Source: a virus
IMG/VR virus record: IMGVR_UViG_3300044732_001653
Location: 1 to 64,000 of that record
Length of the DNA stretch: 64,000 bases
Reading direction: 5' to 3' (one strand)
In this document: positions 34,981 through 42,052 of the stretch, piece after piece
Layout of the letters: every line of letters begins with the position of its first letter
Position numbering within the stretch: position 1 is the first letter of the stretch
Position numbers and translations under genes: made by a program
The notes under the pieces: model-generated
The model's input: the letters and a program-made list of their open reading frames with translations, nothing else
Told to the model about the DNA's origin: nothing
The model's database searches: none

Positions 34981-35195
34981 TCGATTCCCCTATATACGGG
35001 GCTGGCGAGGGCGATCGCGTTTGGAAACTGGCTTTTTGACGCCGTCATCACCGTCAGTGTCGCAAGTCCATTGGGGCAAAGGGGTTACGGTGACGGCCAT
35101 TTTGAAGCGACTTTCCGGCGCGACCGTCACTTCGGTCGCAAGTTGTTGTTTTCACTGCATTTACGACTGACGGCCGATTTTTCAAGGAGGTTCGG
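34981..35195 (+). other. Gap with repeats, possible origin
   Basis: The 215-base gap between PrimPol and the UvrD-like helicase holds CCCCTATATACGGGG (short hairpin) and related repeats: ACCGTCA-gtg-TCGCAAGT near 35049 and ACCGTCA-cttcgg-TCGCAAGT near 35122, plus the inverse GGTGACGG. This is iteron-like. No other gene is visible. Origin is inference only. Confidence 0.4.
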
Positions 35196-36857
35196 ATGAG
35201 CGATTTGAAGATCAAGGAAGTCATCGGCGGCGCCGGGACCGGGAAGACCACGATGATGGTGGGCGTCCTCTGCAAGGCCCTGGAGAGGCCCGAGGTGGGC
35301 GGCAACCCGTTTGCCCTGGGGTTTTCTAGCTTCACCCGTGCGGCCCGTGGGGAGGCCGCCAAGAGGGCCGGCGCGGCGTGGGGCATGGACCCGTCGGTGC
35401 TGGAGCGTGAGGGATGGTTTCGCACGGCCCACTCGGTGGCGTACCGGCAGCTTGGCATCCAGCGGGGCGAGGTGATCGGCGGCGGAAAGGCCGACGACAA
35501 GTGGGTCTCCGAGGCCCTCGGGTCCGACGTGTCGTCGGCTTTTGACGACGAGGAGGAGGGCGGGATCAGGCTCTACGCCGGAGACCCCGTCGCCGCGGCG
35601 TCCTTGAACTACTGGAGCCTCGCCAGGAGCCTTGTGTGTCCCTTACGGGAGGTTGTCGACGCTGATCAGAATCCCGAGGCCCCTCCGGCCGACGAGGTCA
35701 TCAAGCGGATCGAGATGTACGAGCAGGCCAAGCGTCTGGAGGGGCGGATCGACTTCACCGATATGCTTGGGCGGTTCGTCGGCCTGCGGTTCGACCCGGC
35801 GACCGGGCCGATCGAGGCGACCCCCGAGGGCGCCGTGCCCGACGACGTCGTCGGGTGGATTTTCGACGAGGCGCAGGACGCGAGCAGGCTGCTCGACATG
35901 GCCTGCCGACGGCTGGTGACCGGGGATTCGTGCAAGTGGGCATGGCTTGTCGGAGACCCGTTTCAGGCCATCCACAGTTGGGCGGGGGCGGATGCCCGGC
36001 ACTTTCTGTCATGGGGGACGCAGGACCGGAGCATCATGCCGCGGTCGTACCGCTGTGCCCCGCCGATCATGGCTCTGGGGGAGCGGTGCCTCCAGCGGCT
36101 CCCTGAATACTGGGATCGAGGGATCGCCCCGGCCGACCACGACGGCGTCGTCGAGGAGTCGGAGAATTATGAGGACGATCTGGCCGACATCGACCCGAGG
36201 GAAGAGACCCTGGTGATCGCGAGGACGAACAGGCACGTCAAGAACATCGCGGCGATCCTCGACGACATCGGCATTCCGTTCCGCCGGACGAAGTCCAGAG
36301 GCGAGACGCTCAATCGGGATTTGGGCATGGCAGGGCTCTGGAAGCTCCAGCACGGGCAGGGCGCGTCGGCAGAGGAGTGGACACAGGCGATTGATTTGCT
36401 ACCCTCTAAGACATTGGATGGCAGAGTGTGGTTGACCCGAGGCAGCAAGTCGGCTTGGAACAAGGGGCTCAAGGAGCAGTTCGACTACATCTTCCCCGAG
36501 GATGTCGAGCGGCTTGGGGCTACGGACCACCTTCAGGACGCGATCAAGTCCGGCGCCTGGGGCGGCTTGTGCGATGGCGGGACGAAGTGGGTCAATGCTG
36601 CCAAGCGATGGGGGATCGAGGTCGTCGAGAAGCCGCAGGTGAAGATCGGCACGATCCACTCGGTCAAGGGGATGGAAGCGTCGAAGGTCATCGTGCTGAC
36701 GAGCGTTGGCCGCCGGACTCGCGAAAGCGAGGAGTCTGACGAGCGTCGGTTTGCCGAGGAGCGGAGGATCGAGTACGTCGCCTGCACGCGGGCGAAGCAC
36801 AAGTTGGTCGTGGCGCACGACCCGAGGGAACGGTACAGAATGGAGTTGCCAGTATGA
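35196..36857 (+). CDS. UvrD/RecB-like SF1 helicase
   Basis: 553 aa, SF1A helicase: Walker A IGGAGTGKTTMMVGVL, IFDEAQDASRLLDMACRR (motif II), GDPFQAIHSWAGADARHF (motif III-like), YRCAPPIMALGE (IV-like), TIHSVKGMEASKVIVL and YVACTRAKHKLVVAH (V-VI). Unwinds DNA in replication or repair. Strong AAGGAGG site. Heads a long operon of small genes (to about 37.8 kb). Confidence 0.92.
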   Translation: MSDLKIKEVIGGAGTGKTTMMVGVLCKALERPEVGGNPFALGFSSFTRAARGEAAKRAGAAWGMDPSVLEREGWFRTAHSVAYRQLGIQRGEVIGGGKADDKWVSEALGSDVSSAFDDEEEGGIRLYAGDPVAAASLNYWSLARSLVCPLREVVDADQNPEAPPADEVIKRIEMYEQAKRLEGRIDFTDMLGRFVGLRFDPATGPIEATPEGAVPDDVVGWIFDEAQDASRLLDMACRRLVTGDSCKWAWLVGDPFQAIHSWAGADARHFLSWGTQDRSIMPRSYRCAPPIMALGERCLQRLPEYWDRGIAPADHDGVVEESENYEDDLADIDPREETLVIARTNRHVKNIAAILDDIGIPFRRTKSRGETLNRDLGMAGLWKLQHGQGASAEEWTQAIDLLPSKTLDGRVWLTRGSKSAWNKGLKEQFDYIFPEDVERLGATDHLQDAIKSGAWGGLCDGGTKWVNAAKRWGIEVVEKPQVKIGTIHSVKGMEASKVIVLTSVGRRTRESEESDERRFAEERRIEYVACTRAKHKLVVAHDPRERYRMELPV

Positions 36858-37102
36858 ACGACGAGCTTCCGTTTGACTTCTTTATGGAGAACATCAAGAA
36901 GGCCAACACGCTGACGTTTTTTGGCCTGGACGTCGTATCCATGACCAAGTCAGACCTGATGGCGACCGTTGCCTTCCTGGCGGAACGTGTGCCTGATTAC
37001 GGCTGCAATTACCGCAATAGATCGCCACGCCAGAAGCCATCGCCGCCGAAGGAAGACATCGCCTCCGGCTACACCTACACCGTGATCGGAGGGAACCTAT
37101 GA
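36854..37102 (+). CDS. Hypothetical protein
   Basis: 82 aa, ATGA overlap with the helicase. Opens MNDELPFDFFMENIKKANTL; lower GC than neighbours. Tail is basic and Pro-rich. Function unknown. Confidence 0.65.
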   Translation: MNDELPFDFFMENIKKANTLTFFGLDVVSMTKSDLMATVAFLAERVPDYGCNYRNRSPRQKPSPPKEDIASGYTYTVIGGNL

Positions 37103-37326
37103 GCCTCACCTGGGTCGTGAAGAAGATCAAGGGCGGGCAGACGCGATTCGACAAGCCGGACGACGGACGCACCCCCAGGGCCTACCTCGCCGAGCGGTAC
37201 GTCGAGATCAGTGCGGACTACGGGCCGGCGACGCCCTGCGACATCCCTTGCCTGGAGGCGTTCGTGGCCGAGATTAATTCGGCAATCGACTACTTGAGGT
37301 CGTCGGATGGGAGGGACGACCTATGA
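37099..37326 (+). CDS. Hypothetical protein
   Basis: 75 aa, ATGA overlaps on both sides. Starts MSLTWVVKKIKGGQTRFDKP; contains PCDIPCLEAFVAEIN with two Cys. Unrecognised. Confidence 0.65.
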   Translation: MSLTWVVKKIKGGQTRFDKPDDGRTPRAYLAERYVEISADYGPATPCDIPCLEAFVAEINSAIDYLRSSDGRDDL

Positions 37327-37790
37327 CCGAAACCCTCTTCGACATCGCCCCCGACGAACCGCAGCGCAAGCGATCCGCTCGCCCCGCGGCGACCGATGCG
37401 CCGCAGGTCGCGCCCGCCCCCCTGCCCCGCCGGCCGTCGGCGGCGATCAAGCCGATTGGTGAGATCGAGGGCGAGCCATGCACCTGCAAGGCGTTCGGGG
37501 AGGTCTGCAACACGACCCTCTGGGACATCTTCTATGAGGACAAGGGCGACTGGCTGGTCGGCTGTTGGGCGTGTGGGGCCGTGAAGTGGACGCCGGTCGT
37601 GATGGGCCATCTGCCCGACCGCTCGACGTTCATCGTCCGCGGGGGGCGTTTTGACGGCATGACCTTCGACCAGATCGCCCAGGAGCCCCGAGGTCTCGAC
37701 ACGATCAAACTCTATGCCGGTGATGTAAAGCGGCAGAGCCTTTGTACCGAGGCGAAGAAGTGGCTTGACGCAAATCCCGGTCGAGGATAA
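37323..37790 (+). CDS. Hypothetical protein with Zn site and DUF3820-like tail
   Basis: 155 aa. The N-terminal Arg/Pro-rich region precedes CTCKAFGEVCNTTLWD and GCWACGAVKW, likely zinc-binding. The end FIVRGGRFDGMTFDQIAQEP resembles the DUF3820/exonuclease X C-terminal motif. May bind nucleic acid. A promoter for csrA lies in its 3' end. Confidence 0.6.
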   Translation: MTETLFDIAPDEPQRKRSARPAATDAPQVAPAPLPRRPSAAIKPIGEIEGEPCTCKAFGEVCNTTLWDIFYEDKGDWLVGCWACGAVKWTPVVMGHLPDRSTFIVRGGRFDGMTFDQIAQEPRGLDTIKLYAGDVKRQSLCTEAKKWLDANPGRG

Positions 37791-37793
37791 GCT
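37765..37793 (+). promoter_or_regulatory. Promoter for csrA
   Basis: TTGACG (37765-37770), 17-base spacer, TAAGCT (37788-37793), followed by ACGCCGCACG. It ends 28 bases before ATG 37822. The TAAGCTACnnCGCA word recurs before other genes. Confidence 0.65.
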
Positions 37794-37821
37794 ACGCCGC
37801 ACGGCATTGGAGGCCGATCGA

Positions 37822-37995
37822 ATGTCAACGCTTGTGATTTCCAGAAGGATCGGCGAAGGCGTCAAGATCGGCGACGACATCTTCATTCGTCTCGCCCGAG
37901 CCAAGCGCGACGGCGCGTTTCGGCTCGTCATCGAGGCGCCCCGGTGCGTCAAGATTCTCCGCGAGGAGCTTGTCGGCACGGAGGCGAAGAAGTGA
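37822..37995 (+). CDS. csrA: CsrA/RsmA-like RNA-binding regulator
   Basis: 57 aa. MSTLVISRRIGEGVKIGDDI and FRLVIEAPRCVKILREEL match the CsrA core; the RNA-contacting Arg of the HREE motif is kept (LREE). CsrA binds GGA-containing mRNA leaders and changes translation. Own promoter upstream. A phage copy could redirect host or phage mRNA; targets unknown. Confidence 0.92.
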   Translation: MSTLVISRRIGEGVKIGDDIFIRLARAKRDGAFRLVIEAPRCVKILREELVGTEAKK

Positions 37996-38180
37996 TTCAG
38001 CGCCACAGCGACGCCATCCTGACGTCGGCCCTCATCGTTCTCTTTGCCTACGTCATGTTGGCCCAGATCGTCTTTGCCTTCCGGCACCCGTGGGCCACTG
38101 ACACCGAGCGATTTCTTTACTTCGGCCGAGCGATGGTGTTCGGCACGGTCGATTACTCTGATGCGAGACCAAGGGAATGA
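37992..38180 (+). CDS. Small membrane protein
   Basis: 62 aa, GTG start overlapping csrA (GTGA). One TM segment: ILTSALIVLFAYVMLAQIVF (residues about 9-29). Function unknown; in the csrA operon. Confidence 0.65.
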   Translation: MIQRHSDAILTSALIVLFAYVMLAQIVFAFRHPWATDTERFLYFGRAMVFGTVDYSDARPRE

Positions 38181-38455
38181 GTCTGCTTTGCTTCATGGAC
38201 GAAGAACCAATCGCTACTACGCTCGACACCGAGGTGAGAGATTTCCTGTCGAAGCTCCCAGCCGGCGGTACCCGCGTTGGGTGCAATTACATCTGGTTCG
38301 CGTTTGAGCATCGCCGCGTCGAGCCCTGCTCTCTTGAGGAGTTTGAGGCTGCGGTGGCGAGAGTCGCCCAGACATCGACGGTCTACGGCCGTCTGTTCGT
38401 CGAGGGCGTCGATGCGGCGGAAGTAAGACGTGTTTACCTTGAGGTCTTCCGGTGA
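38177..38455 (+). CDS. Hypothetical protein
   Basis: 92 aa, ATGA overlap. It opens MSLLCFMDEEPIATTLDTEV and carries GCNYIWFAFEHRRVEPCSLE. Soluble, mixed alpha/beta. Unrecognised. Directly upstream of the first Tat-signal gene. Confidence 0.6.
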   Translation: MSLLCFMDEEPIATTLDTEVRDFLSKLPAGGTRVGCNYIWFAFEHRRVEPCSLEEFEAAVARVAQTSTVYGRLFVEGVDAAEVRRVYLEVFR

Positions 38456-38943
38456 GCGAACGCCAATCCCGTCGATCATTCCTTGGCCTTCTCTCCGCTG
38501 TCTCGGCGGCCCTAGCAGCCGGCGTGCGTCTCCCCGACGCCCCGATTGCAAAGGCCGCCGAGACGGCGCCGGTACAGCCTTGGTCGGACGACGAGGCGAT
38601 GATGCTCGACGCCCCGCCTGTGTCGCCGCCCGACCGAACGCCGGCCGGTCTGCTCGCCATGCTGCGGGAGATGCTGCCCCAGTGCGTCGCGGTGGCGTGG
38701 GAGCAGAACATCATCGTCGGCGAGTTGCTTGAGACGATCGTGACGTACCGGCTCGACCCCGAGGCGGCCAAGAGTCGTCGCGACCCATTTGGCCTCGATC
38801 TTGATCGCATCGAGAAGGGCTGGCCGTCGTCAGTGACGGTCCACGACACTTGGCCGACGGAGGACATCGGCCTCCTCGGCGAGTACCGCCGTGAGTTTGT
38901 GATTCCGAAGTCGACTCGCGAAATTGTTATCACCTGGAGGTAG
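38452..38943 (+). CDS. Secreted protein with Tat signal, member 1
   Basis: 163 aa, GTG start (GTGA overlap). N-terminus reads SRRSFLGLLSAVSAALAAG, a textbook twin-arginine signal (SRRxFLx) followed by an A-region and a likely cut after AKA near residue 35. The mature part contains PAGLLAMLREMLPQCVAVAW and no known domain. Exported folded. Part of the Tat cluster with TatA at 39858. Confidence 0.8.
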   Translation: MSERQSRRSFLGLLSAVSAALAAGVRLPDAPIAKAAETAPVQPWSDDEAMMLDAPPVSPPDRTPAGLLAMLREMLPQCVAVAWEQNIIVGELLETIVTYRLDPEAAKSRRDPFGLDLDRIEKGWPSSVTVHDTWPTEDIGLLGEYRREFVIPKSTREIVITWR

Positions 38944-38946
38944 GGG

Positions 38947-39177
38947 ATGAGCGACAATCCGCCAGAAGTAATCGTGACCCGCGAGATATTCGACGCCCTG
39001 AGTTCAGGTCGCGGCGACTGGCATCACACGGTCCTGCCGGGGGAAGCGGCGGTCGACGTCATCTACTACGAGAATGACGTCCGCAAGAGCTACATCAGCA
39101 TCAACCTCGACGCCGCCGAGGCGTTTGCGGCTGCGATCGTGGCGTGCGCGAATGAGATGAGGGCCGCGGGCGCATGA
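38947..39177 (+). CDS. Hypothetical protein
   Basis: 76 aa. Opens MSDNPPEVIVTREIFDALSS, with the middle DVIYYENDVRKSYISINLD. Ribosome site GGAGG just ahead. No signal. Between two Tat-signal genes. Confidence 0.6.
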   Translation: MSDNPPEVIVTREIFDALSSGRGDWHHTVLPGEAAVDVIYYENDVRKSYISINLDAAEAFAAAIVACANEMRAAGA

Positions 39178-39812
39178 ACATCTCCCGTCGATCATTTGCC
39201 CGCTCGATCATCGCCGCCGTGGCCGGCGCGACGGTGCTTCGTCAGGCCGTGGCGACTCCGGTCGAAGCGGAATGCCACAAGCACACCGTCGAGGAAATCT
39301 GCGACACCTTTGGCGTCCCGGTCAACTTGGTGACAGAGGGTCCGCGGACGATCATGGAGAAGGGGTACGCCTTCGACCATGAGGCGTCCAATGAGTGGAA
39401 GTCGTATTCGCTCCAGCCCCGCCGGCTATCGGTAAGCGTGAGCGTCTCACGGGAACTGCTGGAAGACTCCCCTCTCTCAGTCTCGACGATTGTTCAGAGC
39501 CGGCTTGCCCTCGCCTTGGCGAAGGCTGTCGACGATCAGTGGTGCAAGGGGGCCGAGTACACCGTCTCGACGATCTGCAATGGCGATCTCGCAAACCCCT
39601 GGCTCACCTACACGCACGTCGCCACCGAGGACAAAGACTATCGGATGCAGCGGCTCCGCGATGAGTGGCGTCGGATGCACGTCGGCCCCAGAAGCGTGAC
39701 CGCGCTGCCCGAAGGCTGGAAGTGCGGCTCATACTCAATGGCCGACGAGTGGCATTCGCTCGCTCGCGGTCGATTCGACTTCTCGCTTGACGATCAAAAG
39801 ACACCCCGCTAG
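39174..39812 (+). CDS. Tat-exported protein with HK97 capsid-like segment, member 2
   Basis: 212 aa. Starts MNISRRSFARSIIAAVAGAT (Tat signal). Residues about 60-125 match the spine-helix region of HK97 capsid proteins: SVSVSRELLEDSPLSVSTIV, then LALAKAVDDQWCKG, parallel to STRMSSEVVEDSLISMADAV in the phage capsid protein. The remaining C-terminal part is not capsid-like. It may be a capsid-derived module exported by Tat. An unusual combination; the true role is unknown. Confidence 0.72.
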   Translation: MNISRRSFARSIIAAVAGATVLRQAVATPVEAECHKHTVEEICDTFGVPVNLVTEGPRTIMEKGYAFDHEASNEWKSYSLQPRRLSVSVSVSRELLEDSPLSVSTIVQSRLALALAKAVDDQWCKGAEYTVSTICNGDLANPWLTYTHVATEDKDYRMQRLRDEWRRMHVGPRSVTALPEGWKCGSYSMADEWHSLARGRFDFSLDDQKTPR

Positions 39813-39815
39813 ACT
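39787..39815 (+). promoter_or_regulatory. Promoter for tatA-like gene
   Basis: TTGACG (39787-39792), 17-base spacer, TAGACT (39810-39815). It lies 43 bases before ATG 39858, overlapping the end of the Tat-signal gene. Confidence 0.65.
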
Positions 39816-39857
39816 CCACGCCACGTCTTTGTTCGATCCCCCATGAAGGAGGTTCCC

Positions 39858-40061
39858 ATGCTGTTCGCGTTTTTCGGTGTCGGCACAATCGAGATGGTGA
39901 TCATCGGTGCCGTGTCGGTGATGCTCTTCGGCGGTCGCTTGCCGAAGGTCGCTCGATCCATCGGCCAGTCGATCGTCGAGTTCAAGCGTGGTTTCTTGGA
40001 GGTCGAGGCCGAGTGCGCCGAGATCAACAAGGCCATCGAGTCGAAGGAGGTGCGGGCATGA
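39858..40061 (+). CDS. tatA: TatA/TatE-like translocase component
   Basis: 67 aa. MLFAFFGVGTIEMVIIGAVS is the short TM helix, followed by the FG hinge (LFGG) and an amphipathic helix with LPKVARSIGQSIVEFKRG, the TatA pattern. AAGGAGG lies 5 bases ahead, so the ATG at 39858 is preferred over the one at 39843. TatA builds the export pore for folded proteins. It has its own promoter and is flanked by Tat-signal proteins at 38452, 39174 and 40927. Confidence 0.93.
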   Translation: MLFAFFGVGTIEMVIIGAVSVMLFGGRLPKVARSIGQSIVEFKRGFLEVEAECAEINKAIESKEVRA

Positions 40062-40288
40062 TCATCGCCCCACCGCCCCCGCCGCCGGTTCAGCCGCCCG
40101 CCATCGTGCAGTCGGTCGACGCTGACTGCCAGTCTCAGCAGCAGGGCGACGGCTCGCCGCCGCCGGCCGCGAAGAAGAAGTCCAAGCAGCGGTCTCGTCG
40201 ACTGACTGCGGAGCAGAAGAAGTCGAATCGCAAGAAGCGTGAGTACAACGCCCGGCGAGCAGCCCGGCAAAACAACGGGGGGAAGTGA
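40058..40288 (+). CDS. Small Pro- and Lys-rich protein
   Basis: 76 aa, ATGA overlap with tatA. N-terminus Pro-rich (IIAPPPPPPVQPP); C-terminal half with many Lys and Arg (KKKSKQRSRRLTAEQKKSNR), so likely nucleic-acid or membrane binding. Follows tatA in the same operon. Confidence 0.65.
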   Translation: MIIAPPPPPPVQPPAIVQSVDADCQSQQQGDGSPPPAAKKKSKQRSRRLTAEQKKSNRKKREYNARRAARQNNGGK

Positions 40289-40572
40289 TGAGCAGCAAAC
40301 TCTACAAGATGAACGTGACCGACAACTTCCGTAGTCACGACGGCCGCTTCTTCATCGACGCTCGCGTTGCCGACGCTGTCGAGGTCGATGGTGTCCTGTA
40401 CGCCTCTCAATTCGGCGGCTCGTTTATGACCCGAGCCGACGGCGACGAGTGGCATCAGACGGAGTCGGTCGCAAAGATCGCCGCGGCCGAGGAGATCGAG
40501 AAGCGTCTCGCCAGCGTGGCAGCCCAGGCGGCGAAGCTGCGGGAAGAGGCGATGGAGACGGTGGCCGTATAG
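40288..40572 (+). CDS. Hypothetical protein
   Basis: 94 aa, ATG shared with the preceding stop (TGATG). KMNVTDNFRSHDGRFFIDAR then a helical tail. Ends just before a tRNA-like element. Unrecognised. Confidence 0.6.
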   Translation: MSSKLYKMNVTDNFRSHDGRFFIDARVADAVEVDGVLYASQFGGSFMTRADGDEWHQTESVAKIAAAEEIEKRLASVAAQAAKLREEAMETVAV

Positions 40573-40590
40573 CCACCCCACACGCCATCA

Positions 40591-40680
40591 GGCCCCGTAG
40601 TTTGCATCCGGCGGACGTCACCGGAGACGGGAAAACGCGGCAACCGCGCCGTAACGCGAGTTCGACCCTCGCCGGGGCCA
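40591..40680 (+). other. tRNA-like RNA element 1
   Basis: GGCCCCG (40591-40597) pairs with CGGGGCC (40673-40679), and GCGAG-TTCGACC-CTCGC (40656-40672) is a canonical T arm, directly joined to the acceptor strand, then A at 40680. The middle has TAGTTT, a TCCGG/CCGGA hairpin, CGGGAA and CGCGG-CAA-CCGCG. No 7-base anticodon loop with U33 can be drawn. No encoded CCA. 90 bases. Confidence 0.6.
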
Positions 40681-40682
40681 TT

Positions 40683-40937
40683 ATGAATCCGATCACCCAG
40701 CACGTCAAAGCCAACGCCCGACTGCGTCGCAAGATCGCCCGGCTTGAGGACCGCATCGCGACGATCAAATCGACCACGGCCAATCTCATCACGCTCGCCG
40801 ACTTCAAGGGCTTTGGGGATCACCCGATCACCGTGCGGGCGGCGGCAGAGATCGGCTGGGTGCGGATGACGCCGGAGCAGCGGGATCAACTGGCCGAGCA
40901 ACTCAAGGCCCTCCACGGAGAGACCCATGCGTCGTAG
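40683..40937 (+). CDS. Small coiled-coil protein
   Basis: 84 aa, start 3 bases after the tRNA-like element. NARLRRKIARLEDRIATIKS is a short coiled coil. Its C-terminal part reads MTPEQRDQLAEQLKALHGET. Unrecognised. Confidence 0.6.
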   Translation: MNPITQHVKANARLRRKIARLEDRIATIKSTTANLITLADFKGFGDHPITVRAAAEIGWVRMTPEQRDQLAEQLKALHGETHAS

Positions 40938-41487
40938 AGACTGGCTGAAATCCCTCGCCGTTCTGGCCGTCGTCCCGATGATTGGCGTCCGCAAGGCCGT
41001 CGCGTCGGCAGAAGCCGTGCCGGAGACCCTGCCTGGGGTTGCGCCGGCGCCGCCGCCCCCGGCGGCAGAGCCGGTTGCTGGTCCGTCACCCCGAGTCTGG
41101 CCCCCCGAGGCGATCTGGATCAACGGCGAGCCGAGCGATGGGGCCATGGCATTCGGCGGCCCCAGAGACGGCGAGGTTATGACGGTCGGACCTACGAAGT
41201 ACATGACCTACCAGCATTTGCGGTGCTGCTCTGTGCCAATCAGGGGATGGTCGGTCGATGAGCGGGTGTACGAGATGCACCAGTATTCCCGCGAGCGAAT
41301 CGTCCTGAGTACCCCGAACGTGCGGATTTTCCTCGATGTGTGGTGCTACGCAGGCGCCGGGCTCACGGCGACGCCCGAGTCGAAGGCCGCGGCACTCAAG
41401 TGGGCACACAAGAACTACGGGCACCTGATCTCGGACTCATACCGTTCCGCTGCGGATATCAGGAGAAACGTCAGGGGGCTTCAATGA
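40927..41487 (+). CDS. Tat-signal protein with GGPRDG motif, member 3
   Basis: 186 aa. N-terminus MRRRDWLKSLAVLAVVPMIG is a twin-arginine type signal (RRxWLK), cut likely at AVA or AEA near residue 25-30. A Pro-Ala linker follows, then a small domain with AFGGPRDGEVMTVG, the same motif as the small proteins at 44926, 47736 and 47963. A Tat-exported member of that family. Shares 11 bases with the preceding gene. Confidence 0.72.
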   Translation: MRRRDWLKSLAVLAVVPMIGVRKAVASAEAVPETLPGVAPAPPPPAAEPVAGPSPRVWPPEAIWINGEPSDGAMAFGGPRDGEVMTVGPTKYMTYQHLRCCSVPIRGWSVDERVYEMHQYSRERIVLSTPNVRIFLDVWCYAGAGLTATPESKAAALKWAHKNYGHLISDSYRSAADIRRNVRGLQ

Positions 41488-41690
41488 CCGAGCCCAAGCT
41501 GAAGCTCTTCGTCTGGACTGGGTTCTGCCCCAGCTACACAGCAGGTCTTGCTTTCGCCCTGGCGTACACCAAGGCCGAGGCGAAGGCGGCGGTCGTGAAG
41601 GCTTACGGCCATGAGCCGAGAGAATGGGGCAAGTGTCGGGTTCACCGCGTCGAGGCCGGTCGGGCTGAAGCAATCGCAGGAGGTGGGTGA
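41484..41690 (+). CDS. Small hypothetical protein
   Basis: 68 aa, ATGA overlap. MTEPKLKLFVWTGFCPSYTA, then an Ala-rich helix. A typical phage small protein; function unknown. Confidence 0.6.
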   Translation: MTEPKLKLFVWTGFCPSYTAGLAFALAYTKAEAKAAVVKAYGHEPREWGKCRVHRVEAGRAEAIAGGG

Positions 41691-42052
41691 TGGAGAGTCT
41701 TGAGGACATTCAGGTCGGGGAGGTTGTGGTGGTCTGTGGCTCTGGCCGGTGTGAAACAAAGCGCGTCGCCACGGTGTCGAAAGTAACCAAGCAACACTTC
41801 CTGCTCGACGGCAGCGACTGCAAGTTTCGCAAAAGAGACGGAGGCATGGTCAGCGATAGCCACTGGCACTTCGTCATGGCGAATCGACCAGAGCCCGGCG
41901 AGGTTGAGGAGATCGAGGCAGATCGCAAAGCCCGCAACGCGCGTGGCTTTGTGCAGGACTACATCGAGTCCATCCGCCACACCCCGGCCGCATTCGTCCC
42001 GATTGCCAAGTTCATCAAAGAGAACATGAAACCGGAGAAGGACGACGCATGA
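41690..42052 (+). CDS. Hypothetical protein
   Basis: 120 aa, start ATG 41690 shares the stop of the previous gene. QVGEVVVVCGSGRCETKRVA suggests a small beta domain; the C-terminal half is helical and charged. Upstream of GDP-fucose synthase. Confidence 0.6.
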   Translation: MESLEDIQVGEVVVVCGSGRCETKRVATVSKVTKQHFLLDGSDCKFRKRDGGMVSDSHWHFVMANRPEPGEVEEIEADRKARNARGFVQDYIESIRHTPAAFVPIAKFIKENMKPEKDDA

